Shown here: positions 1-7,741 of the stretch, piece after piece
Position numbering within the stretch: the stretch's first letter is position 1
How the letters are laid out: the number at the start of each line of letters is the position of its first letter
Source: Caulobacter sp.
GTDB taxonomy: Bacteria; Pseudomonadota; Alphaproteobacteria; Caulobacterales; Caulobacteraceae
Assembly: GCF_017744445.1 (NCBI RefSeq)
Contig: NZ_JAGIBH010000014.1
Location: 62,001 to 126,000 of the forward strand
Length of the DNA stretch: 64,000 bases
Reading direction: 5' to 3'
Made by a program: the position numbers and the translations under genes
Notes under the pieces: generated by a model
The model's database searches: none
The model's input: the letters and a program-made list of their open reading frames with translations, nothing else
Told to the model about the DNA's origin: nothing

Positions 1-48
1 CGGGGATGGTCGGATTGGGGTTAGGTCAAAGCTGAATGTCGACCGGCC

Positions 49-423
49 CTAGGCCGGCTCCCGCGCCACGATCCGCTCGATGTTGAGCTCGATCCAGTCG
101 GCGAGACTCCGCACTTTCTCGGCGACCTCCAGACCCATGGGCGTGAGGCTGTATTCCACGTGCGGCGGCACGACCTGGTAGGCCACGCGGCGCACGAAGC
201 CGTCGCCTTCCAGCTGCTGCAGGGTCTGGGCCAGCATCCGCTCGCTGACCCCGCCGATGCCTCGGCGCAGCTCGCTGAAGCGATGCGTTCCGGTCTCCAA
301 CGCGATCAGCACCAGCACGCCCCAGCGGCTGGTGACGTGCATCAGCACGCCCCGCGACGGGCAGTCGGGCTCCATCAGATCGCCGCGCATCAGCTTTTCG
401 GAGAGGGTGGCTTTTTCTTTCAT
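49..423 (-). CDS. HxlR-family redox-type transcriptional regulator
   Basis: A 124-residue winged-helix DNA-binding protein of the HxlR family. The first third contains Cys21 in a CPSR motif, followed by the HTH core (SRWGVLVLIAL, then FSELRRGIGGVSERML). In the QorR/HypR branch of this family a cysteine at this place senses quinones or disulfide stress. The ATG at 423 is preferred over an upstream in-frame ATG because the protein then starts as HxlR proteins normally do. It is divergent from a QorB-like quinone reductase, the arrangement of E. coli ytfH-ytfG, so I infer that it represses that gene and itself through the palindromes in the gap. Confidence 0.88.
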   Translation of the reverse strand: MKEKATLSEKLMRGDLMEPDCPSRGVLMHVTSRWGVLVLIALETGTHRFSELRRGIGGVSERMLAQTLQQLEGDGFVRRVAYQVVPPHVEYSLTPMGLEVAEKVRSLADWIELNIERIVAREPA

Positions 424-426
424 ACT

Positions 427-457
427 TACATTAATGTATGTACTTACGGAAAGTAAG
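427..457. promoter_or_regulatory. Candidate operator pair for the HxlR regulator
   Basis: The gap between the two divergent genes holds a perfect 12-bp palindrome, TACATTAATGTA, at 427-438, and a second inverted repeat at 443-457 (CTTAC, 5-nt spacer, GTAAG). The CTTAC half also occurs at 425-429. This A/T-rich dyad, immediately upstream of the regulator start, is where HxlR proteins usually bind. The sites are seen; the assignment to this regulator is inferred. Confidence 0.6.
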
Positions 458-498
458 CAAGGCGCCCAGATCGCTTCCGTCATCAACGGAGAACGATC

Positions 499-1353
499 AT
501 GACCATCGCCGTCACCGGAGCCACGGGCCAGCTGGGCCGCCTCGTCATCGAAGACCTGAAGACCCGCGTCCCGGCCGGCGATATCGTCGCCCTAGTCCGT
601 GATCCGGCCAAGGCGGCCGACCTCGGCGTCGCCGTCCGCGTGGCCGATTACGCCCAGCCCGAGACGCTCGCGACGGCCCTCGCCGGCGTCGACACCCTGC
701 TGCTGATCTCCAGCGACGCGGTCGGCCAGCGCGTGGCCCAGCACCGCAATGTCATCGAGGCCGCCAAGGTCGCCGGCGTGAAGCGGATCGCCTACACCAG
801 CATCCTGCATGCCGACACGACGCCGATCGCTCTGGCGCAGGAGCATGTCGCCACCGAGGCGCTGATCAAGGCCTCGGGCCTGACCTACGCCCTGCTGCGC
901 AACGGCTGGTACTTCGAGAACTATACCGGCAGCCTGGCCGGCGCGATCGCGGCCGGAGCCATCATCGGCGCCTCGCGTGAGGGCCGCGTCTCCGCCGCCA
1001 CGCGCCAGGACTATGCCGAGGCCGCTGCGGTCGTCGTCTCGACGCCGGACACCGAGAACCGGGTCTACGAGCTGGCCGGCGACACCGCCTTCACCCGCGC
1101 CGATCTGGCCGCCGAGGTCTCGCGCCAGACCGGCAAGACGATCGTCTATAACGACCTGCCCGAAGCGACCTATGCCGGGATCCTGGAGAGCTTCGGTCTA
1201 CCCGCGCCCTATGCGGCGATCATCGCCCAGTCGGATGTCGGCGCGGGCCACGGCGGGCTGTTCGACGAGAGCCATACGCTGTCGGGCCTGATCGGTCGTC
1301 CGACGACCTCGCTGACCGACGCGGTCGCGCAGGCCCTCAAGACCCTCGGCTAG
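499..1353 (+). CDS. qorB: NAD(P)H:quinone oxidoreductase, QorB/NmrA-like atypical SDR
   Basis: A 284-residue atypical short-chain dehydrogenase, about the length of E. coli QorB. It opens with a Rossmann motif (VTGATGQLG, residues 5-13) and has the NmrA-like layout that includes the LLRNGWYFEN segment in mid-protein. The family reduces quinones with NADPH in the cytosol and so detoxifies electrophiles. An AACGGAGAACG purine-rich site precedes the ATG. Position opposite an HxlR regulator with a CPSR cysteine supports quinone-responsive expression. The substrate is inferred from family and context. Confidence 0.85.
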   Translation: MTIAVTGATGQLGRLVIEDLKTRVPAGDIVALVRDPAKAADLGVAVRVADYAQPETLATALAGVDTLLLISSDAVGQRVAQHRNVIEAAKVAGVKRIAYTSILHADTTPIALAQEHVATEALIKASGLTYALLRNGWYFENYTGSLAGAIAAGAIIGASREGRVSAATRQDYAEAAAVVVSTPDTENRVYELAGDTAFTRADLAAEVSRQTGKTIVYNDLPEATYAGILESFGLPAPYAAIIAQSDVGAGHGGLFDESHTLSGLIGRPTTSLTDAVAQALKTLG

Positions 1354-1426
1354 GAAGCTGTGGGCGGCTGGCCGGCGGCGGCGGAAAGTCCTCGCCAACG
1401 GCCGGCCGGTTTGCCAAGCAGCCGGG

Positions 1427-1894
1427 ATGAAACTCGTCGGCTACTACCGCGTGCCGCCCGTGCGCGGGATCTTCTTCAGCCCCGCCCAGGAGGAGCGCCT
1501 GCTGCTCTTGGGCTGCGAGGAGGTGTTCAGCGACCGGTGCCTGGCCTCGGGCGTCGTGCGGCCAGGCCTGGCGCGGGCCTTCGAAGCCCTTGAGGACGGC
1601 GGCGCGCTGGCCGTGCCCAGCTTCCACGCCCTGGGCGGCGACATGGCGGGCTTGGTCGATGCGGTGCTGAAACTGAGGGCCAAAGGCCTGCACCTGGTCG
1701 TGCAGCAGCCCGAGGTGGACACCCGGACCGATCCCGGCTTCTTCGAAAGCTGCCAGATGCTGGCCAGCTTCAGCCGCGAACGGCCGATGGTCCGCGCTGC
1801 GGAGACGGCGCTGATCGCCAAGGGCGGCAAGGCCGGCGGCATGAAGGGGCTTTCTTCATCCGATCATCCCCGCGAAGGCGGGGACCCAAGCTGA
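1427..1894 (+). CDS. Resolvase-like protein: serine recombinase N-terminal domain without catalytic residues
   Basis: A 155-residue protein that aligns over its length with the catalytic domain of serine recombinases: VGYYRVPP (residues 4-11) corresponds to xGYxRVSx, then VFSDRCLASG, RPGLARAFEAL, LVDAVLKLRAKG and SCQMLASFSRER. The catalytic Ser10 is Pro and the DRxxR active-site segment reads HALGG (residues 67-71); only Arg8 remains. There is no DNA-binding C-terminal domain. Strand transfer is therefore not expected, and a structural or regulatory role is a guess. The last residues (about 146-155) and the stop codon are encoded by an intergenic palindromic repeat that has replaced the original 3' end. 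Confidence 0.7.
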   Translation: MKLVGYYRVPPVRGIFFSPAQEERLLLLGCEEVFSDRCLASGVVRPGLARAFEALEDGGALAVPSFHALGGDMAGLVDAVLKLRAKGLHLVVQQPEVDTRTDPGFFESCQMLASFSRERPMVRAAETALIAKGGKAGGMKGLSSSDHPREGGDPS

Positions 1895-1955
1895 CGTTCA
1901 GGAAGACTGTAGGCAGGCCCGCCAGCTCAGCTTGGATCCCCGCTTTCGCGGGGAT
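1866..1955. repeat. Intergenic inverted-repeat element, GCGAAGGC type
   Basis: Two 29-bp arms (1866-1894 and 1927-1955) are inverted copies of each other with two mismatches. Each arm contains a CCCCGC-GAAG-GCGGGG hairpin followed by a GGACCCAAGCT tail. The left arm supplies the end of the resolvase-like gene, and the right arm lies just 3' of the ABC permease gene. This is a widespread kind of alphaproteobacterial intergenic palindrome. Confidence 0.8.
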
Positions 1956-1973
1956 AGTCGGTGTTTGGTGTGG

Positions 1974-2735
1974 CTAGACCTTCAGGCGATAGCCGGTCTT
2001 GAAGATCCACCAGACGGCCGTCAGGCACACCGCCAGGAACACGGCGGTCATGCCCAGGCTGACGCCCACGCCCACGTCCGACTGGCCGTAGAAGGCCCAG
2101 CGGAAGCCGCTGACCAGATAGACCACCGGGTTGAACAGGGTGATCTTCTGCCAGATCTCCGGCAGCATCTTGATCGAGTAGAAGCTGCCGCCCAGGAAGG
2201 TCAGCGGCGTGATGATCAGCGCCGGCACGATCTGCAGCTTCTGGAAGTTGTCGGCCCAGACGCCGATCACGAAGCCGAACAGGCTGAAGGTCACCGCCGT
2301 CAGCACCAGGAACAGCAGCATCACGAACGGGTGGGCGATCTCGAACGGCACGAACAGCCGGGCCGTGGCCAGGATCAACAGGCCCAGGCAGATCGACTTG
2401 GTCGCCGCCGCGCCGACATAGCCCATCACCGTCTCGACCCACGACACCGGGGCCGACAGCAGCTCATAGATCGTGCCGGCCCACTTGGGCATGTAGATGC
2501 CGAACGAGGCGTTGGAGATGCTTTCGCTGAGCAGCGACAGCATGATCAGGCCCGGGATGATGAAGGCGCCATAGCTGACGCCGTCGATGGCCTGCATGCG
2601 CGAGCCGATCGCCGAACCGAACACCACGAAGTACAGCGAGGTCGAGATGACCGGCGCCAGGATGCTCTGCAGCAGGGTGCGGAACCACCGCGCCATCTCG
2701 AAACGGTAGATGGCCTTGATCGCGTAGAGGTTCAT
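1974..2735 (-). CDS. ABC-2 type transporter permease
   Basis: A 253-residue integral inner-membrane protein with about six hydrophobic segments and the usual ABC-2 start (short cytoplasmic N-terminus, then SILAPVISTSLYFVVFG). The central PGLIMLSLLSESISNASFG segment is characteristic of the YadH group. It should form the channel of a two-component exporter. Its ATG overlaps the stop of the ATPase gene by 4 bp (ATGA), so the two are translationally coupled. The substrate is unknown. Confidence 0.9.
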   Translation of the reverse strand: MNLYAIKAIYRFEMARWFRTLLQSILAPVISTSLYFVVFGSAIGSRMQAIDGVSYGAFIIPGLIMLSLLSESISNASFGIYMPKWAGTIYELLSAPVSWVETVMGYVGAAATKSICLGLLILATARLFVPFEIAHPFVMLLFLVLTAVTFSLFGFVIGVWADNFQKLQIVPALIITPLTFLGGSFYSIKMLPEIWQKITLFNPVVYLVSGFRWAFYGQSDVGVGVSLGMTAVFLAVCLTAVWWIFKTGYRLKV

Positions 2736-3661
2736 TGCGGGGCCCTCACCAGGCTGACGAAGATGTCTTCCAGAGAGCTCTGGTCGGTCTGCAGGTCCTT
2801 GAAGTCGACGCCGTGGTCCGAGAGGCGGCGCAGCAGGTCGGCGATGCCGGTGTCGTCGGCCTGGGTGTCGAAGGTGTAGACGAGGTCGGCGCCGTCATTG
2901 ATCAGGCTCAGCGACGCATCGCCCGCCAGCCCGGCCGGCAGGGCGGTCAGCGGCTCGCGCAGGTGCACGGTCAGCTGCTTCTTGCCCAGCTTGCGCATCA
3001 GGACCGACTTGTCCTCGACCAGGATGATCTCGCCCTTGTTGATCACCCCGATCCGGTCGGCCATCTCCTCGGCCTCCTCGATATAGTGGGTGGTCAGGAT
3101 GATGGTGACGCCGTTTTCGCGCAGCTGACGGACCATCTCCCACATGTCGCGGCGCAGCTCGACATCGACGCCGGCGGTGGGCTCGTCCAGGAACAGGATG
3201 GTCGGCTCGTGGCTCAGCGCCTTGGCGATCATCACCCGGCGCTTCATGCCGCCCGACAGCGCCATGATCTTGCTGTCCTTCTTGTCCCACAGGGACAGGT
3301 CGCGAAGGATCTTCTCGATCAGGGCGTCGTTGCGCGGCTTGCCGAACAGGCCGCGCGAGAAGGTGACCGTGGCCCACACCGTCTCGAAGGCGTCGGTGTT
3401 CAGCTCCTGCGGCACCAGGCCGATCTTGGAGCGGGCGGCGCGGTAGTCCTTCACCACGTCATGACCGTCGGCCAAAACGACGCCCTGGCTGGGATTGACG
3501 ATCCCGCAGATGATGCTGATCAGGGTGGTCTTGCCCGCCCCGTTCGGACCCAGCAGGGCGAAGATCTCGCCTTGCCGGATGTCCAGGTCGATCGTCTTGA
3601 GGGCCTGATGGCCCGACGCATAGGTCTTGTTCAGACCCTTTACCGATATGATCGAAGTCAC
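2732..3661 (-). CDS. ABC transporter ATP-binding protein (YadG-like)
   Basis: A 309-residue ATPase with Walker A (GPNGAGKTT, about residues 39-47), a signature (LSGGMKRRV), Walker B (ILFLDEPTAGVD) and a His switch (TTHYIEEAE). The roughly 80 residues after the nucleotide-binding domain are the usual C-terminal extension of the CcmA/YadG group. It pairs with the ABC-2 permease that it overlaps. The exported compound cannot be read from the sequence. Confidence 0.92.
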   Translation of the reverse strand: MTSIISVKGLNKTYASGHQALKTIDLDIRQGEIFALLGPNGAGKTTLISIICGIVNPSQGVVLADGHDVVKDYRAARSKIGLVPQELNTDAFETVWATVTFSRGLFGKPRNDALIEKILRDLSLWDKKDSKIMALSGGMKRRVMIAKALSHEPTILFLDEPTAGVDVELRRDMWEMVRQLRENGVTIILTTHYIEEAEEMADRIGVINKGEIILVEDKSVLMRKLGKKQLTVHLREPLTALPAGLAGDASLSLINDGADLVYTFDTQADDTGIADLLRRLSDHGVDFKDLQTDQSSLEDIFVSLVRAPQ

Positions 3662-3676
3662 GCCGTCTCCCCTAAA

Positions 3677-3696
3677 CGCGACGATGCAGCGTCGCG
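3677..3696. promoter_or_regulatory. Inverted repeat upstream of the ABC exporter operon
   Basis: CGCGACG (3677-3683) and CGTCGCG (3690-3696) form perfect 7-bp arms around ATGCAG, ending 16 bp upstream of the ATPase start codon. It could be an operator or a hairpin in the mRNA leader. No regulator gene is adjacent. Confidence 0.4.
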
Positions 3697-3785
3697 CGTG
3701 CCCTGCTAGGTGGCTGATGCGGCCGTAAATGGTGTCGCGGTCGCCAGATAACAGGGGGGCCGCCGACTTCTGTCAGCAGCTGTCC

Positions 3786-4247
3786 TTAGGTCGGGATCTT
3801 GCGGACCTTCAGCACGCTGCCATCGACGCCGATGACCACGACTTCCTGGCTGATCGCCGGGATCGGCTCGTCGGTCTCGGCCGCCCAATCCTTGCCGTCG
3901 ACAAAGACCCGGCCGCGGCCCTGCTCGAAGGTCGACAGCACCTGGCCGCGCTGGCCGACCAGCCGCTGGGTGGGATCATTGAGATCGGGGCTCTTGGGCT
4001 CCAGCACCGGCCGCAGATAGCGCCTCGCCAGCAAGGTCGTGGCGATGGTCAGCGCCGCGAACAGGCCCACATCGACCAAGAGGCCCAGATGGGTGAACTG
4101 CGCGATCGCCCCGACAACGAACGCGCTGGCGGCCGGCCACAAGAGCCAGCCGGTGCCAGTCGAGACCTCGACCGCCAGGAAGACGGCGGCCACGGCCAGC
4201 CAGACCCAGAACGGATGCAGCGCGTAGAAGCTTCCGAGACCATCCAT
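3786..4247 (-). CDS. NfeD family membrane protein
   Basis: A 153-residue short-form NfeD. Two or three membrane segments occupy the first half (FWVWLAVAAVFLAVEVSTG, then ALTIATTLL), followed by a small OB-fold domain (LVGQRGQVLSTFEQGRGRVFVDGKDWAAE). Short NfeD proteins lack the ClpP-like protease of long forms and partner an SPFH protein, whose gene ends 4 bp upstream here. The pair is thought to organise membrane microdomains or quality control. Confidence 0.9.
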   Translation of the reverse strand: MDGLGSFYALHPFWVWLAVAAVFLAVEVSTGTGWLLWPAASAFVVGAIAQFTHLGLLVDVGLFAALTIATTLLARRYLRPVLEPKSPDLNDPTQRLVGQRGQVLSTFEQGRGRVFVDGKDWAAETDEPIPAISQEVVVIGVDGSVLKVRKIPT

Positions 4248-4251
4248 GACG

Positions 4252-5241
4252 TCAGGCCCCGCGCTTACCGCCGGTGGGCGTGTTGGTCGCCGTGCTCGAC
4301 GAAGAGGCTCGCGGCGCCGGCGTCGGGCGCGCCACGTCGGCGCTCAGGCTCTTGATCAGCTCGCCGACGCCGGCGACCGAACCCGTCAGGCCGGCGAAGT
4401 CGGCCGGCACGATGACGGTCTTCTGCTGCGGGCTGCGGGCCAGTTCGGCGAAGGCCTCGACATATTTCTGGGCCACGAAATAGTTGATGGCGTTGACGTC
4501 GCCCTTGGCGATGGCTTCCGAGACGAAGGCCGTCGCTTTCGCTTCAGCCTCGGCTTCCCGCTCGCGGGCCTCGGCGTCGCGGAAGGCGGCCTCGCGGCGG
4601 CCCTCGGCCTGCAGGATGGCCGATTGCTTCTGGCCCTCGGCGCGGGCGATCTGGGCCTGCTTCTCGCCCTCGGCCTCGGTGATCACGGCGCGGCGCTCGC
4701 GCTCGGCCTTCATCTGGCGGGCCATGGCGTTGGTGATGTCGTTGGGCGGCGTCAGGTCCTTGATCTCGATCCGCGCCACCTTCACGCCCCAGGGACCCGT
4801 CGCATGGTCGATGGTCGAGAGCAGGCGGGTATTGATCTGGTCGCGCTGGCTCAGCACCTCGTCCAGCTCCAGCGAACCGACCACGGTGCGCAGGTTGGTC
4901 TGGGCCAGCTGGGTGATGGCGTAGATCAGGTTGTCGACACGATAGGCGGCGGCCGCGGCGTCCATCACTTGGATGAAGACGATGGCGTCGACCTTCACCG
5001 ACACGTTGTCCTTGGTGATGACCTCCTGCTGGGGCACCTCCAGGACCTGCTCCATCACATTGACCTTGCGGCCGATGGTTTCGAAGAACGGGGTCAGGAT
5101 CGAGATGCCGGGCTTGAGAGTCCGGGTGTAGCGGCCGAAGCGCTCGACGGTGAACTCGCGGCCCTGGGGCACGATCTTGACCGCGCTGAACAGCAGCACG
5201 AACGCAAAGCCCAGGAAGATCAGGACGATAATGCCGCTCAA
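4252..5241 (-). CDS. SPFH/Band 7 paraslipin-type protein (QmcA-like)
   Basis: A 329-residue stomatin-like protein: one N-terminal membrane helix (about residues 3-22), the SPFH domain (VPQGREFTVERFGRY through roughly residue 190), then an Ala/Glu-rich coiled coil with repeated EAEG and RAEG units (about 190-250) used for oligomerisation. The C-terminal tail is Ser/Thr/Pro-rich. It probably forms inner-membrane rings with the NfeD protein encoded just downstream. Confidence 0.92.
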   Translation of the reverse strand: MSGIIVLIFLGFAFVLLFSAVKIVPQGREFTVERFGRYTRTLKPGISILTPFFETIGRKVNVMEQVLEVPQQEVITKDNVSVKVDAIVFIQVMDAAAAAYRVDNLIYAITQLAQTNLRTVVGSLELDEVLSQRDQINTRLLSTIDHATGPWGVKVARIEIKDLTPPNDITNAMARQMKAERERRAVITEAEGEKQAQIARAEGQKQSAILQAEGRREAAFRDAEAREREAEAEAKATAFVSEAIAKGDVNAINYFVAQKYVEAFAELARSPQQKTVIVPADFAGLTGSVAGVGELIKSLSADVARPTPAPRASSSSTATNTPTGGKRGA

Positions 5242-5272
5242 GACTTAGCTCCTCACCAACTTTTGGTGGAGC

Positions 5273-5692
5273 TTACCGCGCGCCTTCGTCGTCCGCCACG
5301 GAATCCGGTTCTCGGTGCGCCTGGCGGACCGACTGCGACAGCCTCTGGGCCTGGGACTGGCCCTTGCGCGAGACCTGCTGCTCAGCCTTGCGGCTGGCGT
5401 CGTCGCAGGTGGGATACTCGCTGCGGCGCGAGGCGAAGCCCGTGTTGAACCGCTCGCGCATCTGGGCGTCGAAGGCCTGGTCGGCCTGCTCCACCTCGGT
5501 CAGCCGCACCATGCGCGAGCGCCAGTACTGATCGGTTTCGCCCTGGCAAGCCTGGCGCAGGGCGTGGCTCTCACCCAGCGTATAGGCCAGATCCAGCAGG
5601 CGCTGACGGTCCTTCGCGTCCCGCTCCTGGGCCAGGACGGGTGTTGCGACAAGGGCGGCCAGAACGACGCCGATGAGGAACGGACGCGACAT
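5273..5692 (-). CDS. Secreted TIGR02301-type protein of unknown function
   Basis: A 139-residue protein with a signal peptide (FLIGVVLAALVATPVLAQ). The mature part carries LLDLAYTLGESHALRQAC, then a Trp-Arg pair and FNTGFASRRSEYPTCDDA. The pattern LGE-H-LR-C plus a second Cys is what I remember for the alphaproteobacterial TIGR02301 family. The two conserved cysteines could form a disulfide in the periplasm. The ATG at 5692 is chosen because it starts the signal peptide; an upstream start would add unrelated residues. The C-terminal 35 residues are Gln/Arg-rich and likely disordered. Confidence 0.75.
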   Translation of the reverse strand: MSRPFLIGVVLAALVATPVLAQERDAKDRQRLLDLAYTLGESHALRQACQGETDQYWRSRMVRLTEVEQADQAFDAQMRERFNTGFASRRSEYPTCDDASRKAEQQVSRKGQSQAQRLSQSVRQAHREPDSVADDEGAR

Positions 5693-5781
5693 GCCGTCAG
5701 TTATTATCAGAGCCCCCACACCTGTCATCAGCCCGCGCCCAAAAGGCGAGAAACGGGACGCCGAAGCTTGGGGGCCAGCCT

Positions 5782-5798
5782 GGGGACAAAATGTCCCC
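5782..5798. promoter_or_regulatory. Palindrome between divergent genes
   Basis: GGGGACA and TGTCCCC flank a 3-bp AAA centre, about 90 bp from the start of each divergent neighbour. It is a well-formed operator-like dyad of unknown ownership. Nothing else stands out in the 5693-5885 gap apart from the AAGGAGG ribosome-binding site of the next gene. Confidence 0.4.
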
Positions 5799-5885
5799 CG
5801 GTGTCAGAAAAAGCTTTGGCGATAAAGGCCTTGCGATCGCCACAGATCGGGTCTTTCCTGTGGATACTGCAAGGAGGTCAAGCCC

Positions 5886-6095
5886 ATGACTGAGGTGCAT
5901 TACGGCGTCGTGCGCGTCGGTGACCGCTGGTCGATCATCGGAGACAATCTGCGTTTCGGCGCCTACGAGACGCGCGGCGAAGCCCGCGACGCGGCTCGCC
6001 GCCTGGCCGAACATCCAGCCGGTCTAGGCCTGCCGGTGATGCTGCACGTGCAGGAAGAGGACTGGGTGCTGCCTGGTCCGACGCAGCTGAGCTAA
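5886..6095 (+). CDS. Small protein, DUF2188-like
   Basis: A 69-residue soluble protein preceded by a strong AAGGAGG site. It has a beta-strand/turn/strand start (HYGVVRVGDRWSIIGDN), a helix rich in Ala and Arg (GEARDAARRLAEH) and a final strand (LPVMLHVQEEDW). That order resembles the DUF2188 fold, but the match is by pattern only. A repeat element follows immediately. Confidence 0.6.
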   Translation: MTEVHYGVVRVGDRWSIIGDNLRFGAYETRGEARDAARRLAEHPAGLGLPVMLHVQEEDWVLPGPTQLS

Positions 6096-6173
6096 CGGCC
6101 AATTCCAACACCGATTGTCCTCGCGAAAGCGGGACCCACGCGGCGTTGGCTTTTTGGAGCAAACTCCAAAATC

Positions 6174-6317
6174 TTGCCTTCCTAGGCCTTGTGCCTAGGA
6201 CCCATGGATAGACTGGATGCGGCCCATTCCAAGGAGATCGCCGCCAATGCAACGACACGCTGGCTGACGCAATATCTGCGGAACGATGGGTCCTAGGCAC
6301 AAGGCCTAGGAAGGCAA
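6174..6317. repeat. Bipartite palindromic element, copy A
   Basis: The ends are a perfect 31-bp inverted repeat (6174-6204 and 6287-6317). Inside each arm is a hairpin of 7-bp stem and 5-nt loop (CCTAGGC-CTTGT-GCCTAGG at 6181-6199 and its reverse at 6292-6310). The 82-bp centre shows no gene. It lies between two convergent genes and may also end their transcripts. Related copies lie near 10.5 and 32.7 kb. Confidence 0.85.
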
Positions 6318-6326
6318 GGGATGGGG

Positions 6327-6872
6327 TTACGCCTCGACAGCCCCTTCCTCATCCTCGCCATACAGCAACGGCTTCAGCACGCGCCACACCTGCAGCGCGG
6401 ACGCGACCGCGCCGACGATGGAGGCGACCACCTGGAAGGCGTTCCAGACGAAGCTGACCAGCGGGTCCTCGCCCAGCATGGCGACCAGCGGATAGATCAG
6501 GTGGCTGACCGTGATCCGAAATTGGGCATAGGCCAGCGAATACTCCACCGACGCCCCGGCGATCGCGGCCGTGACCACGACGGCCAGGACCGGCGCCCAC
6601 AGCAGCGGCAGGATCAACAGCAGCGCCAGGGCCGTGATCAGCGACTTGGTGGTCAGGCCGACGTCCTTGACGACGGTGATCCCGACGCCGGCGATCACCG
6701 CCAAGCCCAGCAGCGCGAAGGCGATCGGCAGGGTCAGGTCGGCGGTCTCGGCCACCGGCATGCCGACCGCGAAGACCATCACCGCCATCACCAGCAGGGT
6801 GACCACAAAAGCGCCCAGCCAGAGGGCGCCATATTGGCTGAGCCGTCGCCTCAGATGCCGCTTGGCGATCAT
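6327..6872 (-). CDS. Hypothetical four-helix membrane protein
   Basis: A 181-residue protein with a basic N-terminus (MIAKRHLRRRL) and four clear hydrophobic helices (LWLGAFVVTLLVMAVMVF; TLPIAFALLGLAVIAGVGI; SLITALALLLILPLLW; VLAVVVTAAIAGASV), then an amphipathic region and an acidic C-terminus (EDEEGAVEA). The ATG at 6872 has a GGAG 8 nt upstream and fits better than the more upstream start. I do not recognise the family. Confidence 0.7.
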   Translation of the reverse strand: MIAKRHLRRRLSQYGALWLGAFVVTLLVMAVMVFAVGMPVAETADLTLPIAFALLGLAVIAGVGITVVKDVGLTTKSLITALALLLILPLLWAPVLAVVVTAAIAGASVEYSLAYAQFRITVSHLIYPLVAMLGEDPLVSFVWNAFQVVASIVGAVASALQVWRVLKPLLYGEDEEGAVEA

Positions 6873-6979
6873 CGCTGTTCTCCGATCGGTCGGAGGGTGC
6901 TTCGGAAGAGTCTCGCCGTCCACGGGAAACTAAGCTGTTCGCTGCGCGCTTATGCAGTCGAGCTTCACGGGAGATCCGC

Positions 6980-7741
6980 ATGACCGCTTTCGCCCGCATA
7001 ACCCGCAGCACCGTCGAAGGTGACGCTGCCCCGCCCTATGCCTCCAACCGCCTGCTGGCCGCCCTGCGGTCCGAGGCGATGACCGCGCTCGCGCCGTATC
7101 TGGTGCTGGTCGACCTGCCCGCCGACGCGGTGCTGTTCGACGCCGGCGACGACGTCGAGCACACCTATCTGCCCTGCGGCCCGACCCAGGTCTCGCTGCT
7201 GGTCGTCACCTCGGACGGCCAGGAGATCGAGGCCGCCAGCATCGGTTTCGAGGGCGCGATCGGCGGCGTCGTCAGCGCCGGCTTCAAGCCCGCCTATGGC
7301 CGCGCCGTGGTCCGGGTGCCGGGTCACGCCTTCTGCATCCCGACCGCGCGGTTGGAAGAGATCAAGACCCAGTATCCGATCATCGCCGACCTGTTTGATC
7401 GCGCCGCCGACGTCTTTATCGCCCAGATGATGCAGGTCGCCGCCTGCAACGCCCTGCACCCGATCGAGCAGCGCACCTGCCGCTGGCTGCTGTTCGCCCA
7501 CGACCGTTCGGGCAATGAGCCGATCCGTCTGACCCAGGAGACCCTGGCCCAGATGCTGGGCGTGCAGCGCACGACGATCAGCGCCGTCGCTCGCGTGCTG
7601 CAGGACGCCGGGGTCATCCACATCGGCCGCGGCCGGGTCGAGATCCTGGATCGCCCGGCCCTGGAAAAGCGCGCCTGCGAGTGCCACGACGCCGTCGAGG
7701 CCCACTTCAAGCGGGTGCTGCCGAAGTTCGAGCGCGACTAG
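6980..7741 (+). CDS. Crp/Fnr family transcriptional regulator
   Basis: A 253-residue regulator: an N-terminal cyclic-nucleotide-type beta-barrel (about residues 35-150) and a C-terminal helix-turn-helix of the HTH_Crp_2 type (LTQETLAQMLGVQRTTISAV). The barrel lacks the usual RxA cAMP-binding motif, and no Fnr-like N-terminal cysteine cluster is present, so the ligand is unknown. The stop codon is shared in antisense with the neighbouring nitronate monooxygenase gene. Confidence 0.88.
   Translation: MTAFARITRSTVEGDAAPPYASNRLLAALRSEAMTALAPYLVLVDLPADAVLFDAGDDVEHTYLPCGPTQVSLLVVTSDGQEIEAASIGFEGAIGGVVSAGFKPAYGRAVVRVPGHAFCIPTARLEEIKTQYPIIADLFDRAADVFIAQMMQVAACNALHPIEQRTCRWLLFAHDRSGNEPIRLTQETLAQMLGVQRTTISAVARVLQDAGVIHIGRGRVEILDRPALEKRACECHDAVEAHFKRVLPKFERD

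Noticed and set aside
6174..6317. Copy A as a MITE with target duplication
   Set aside because: No direct repeat is visible at its borders, so recent transposition cannot be shown.
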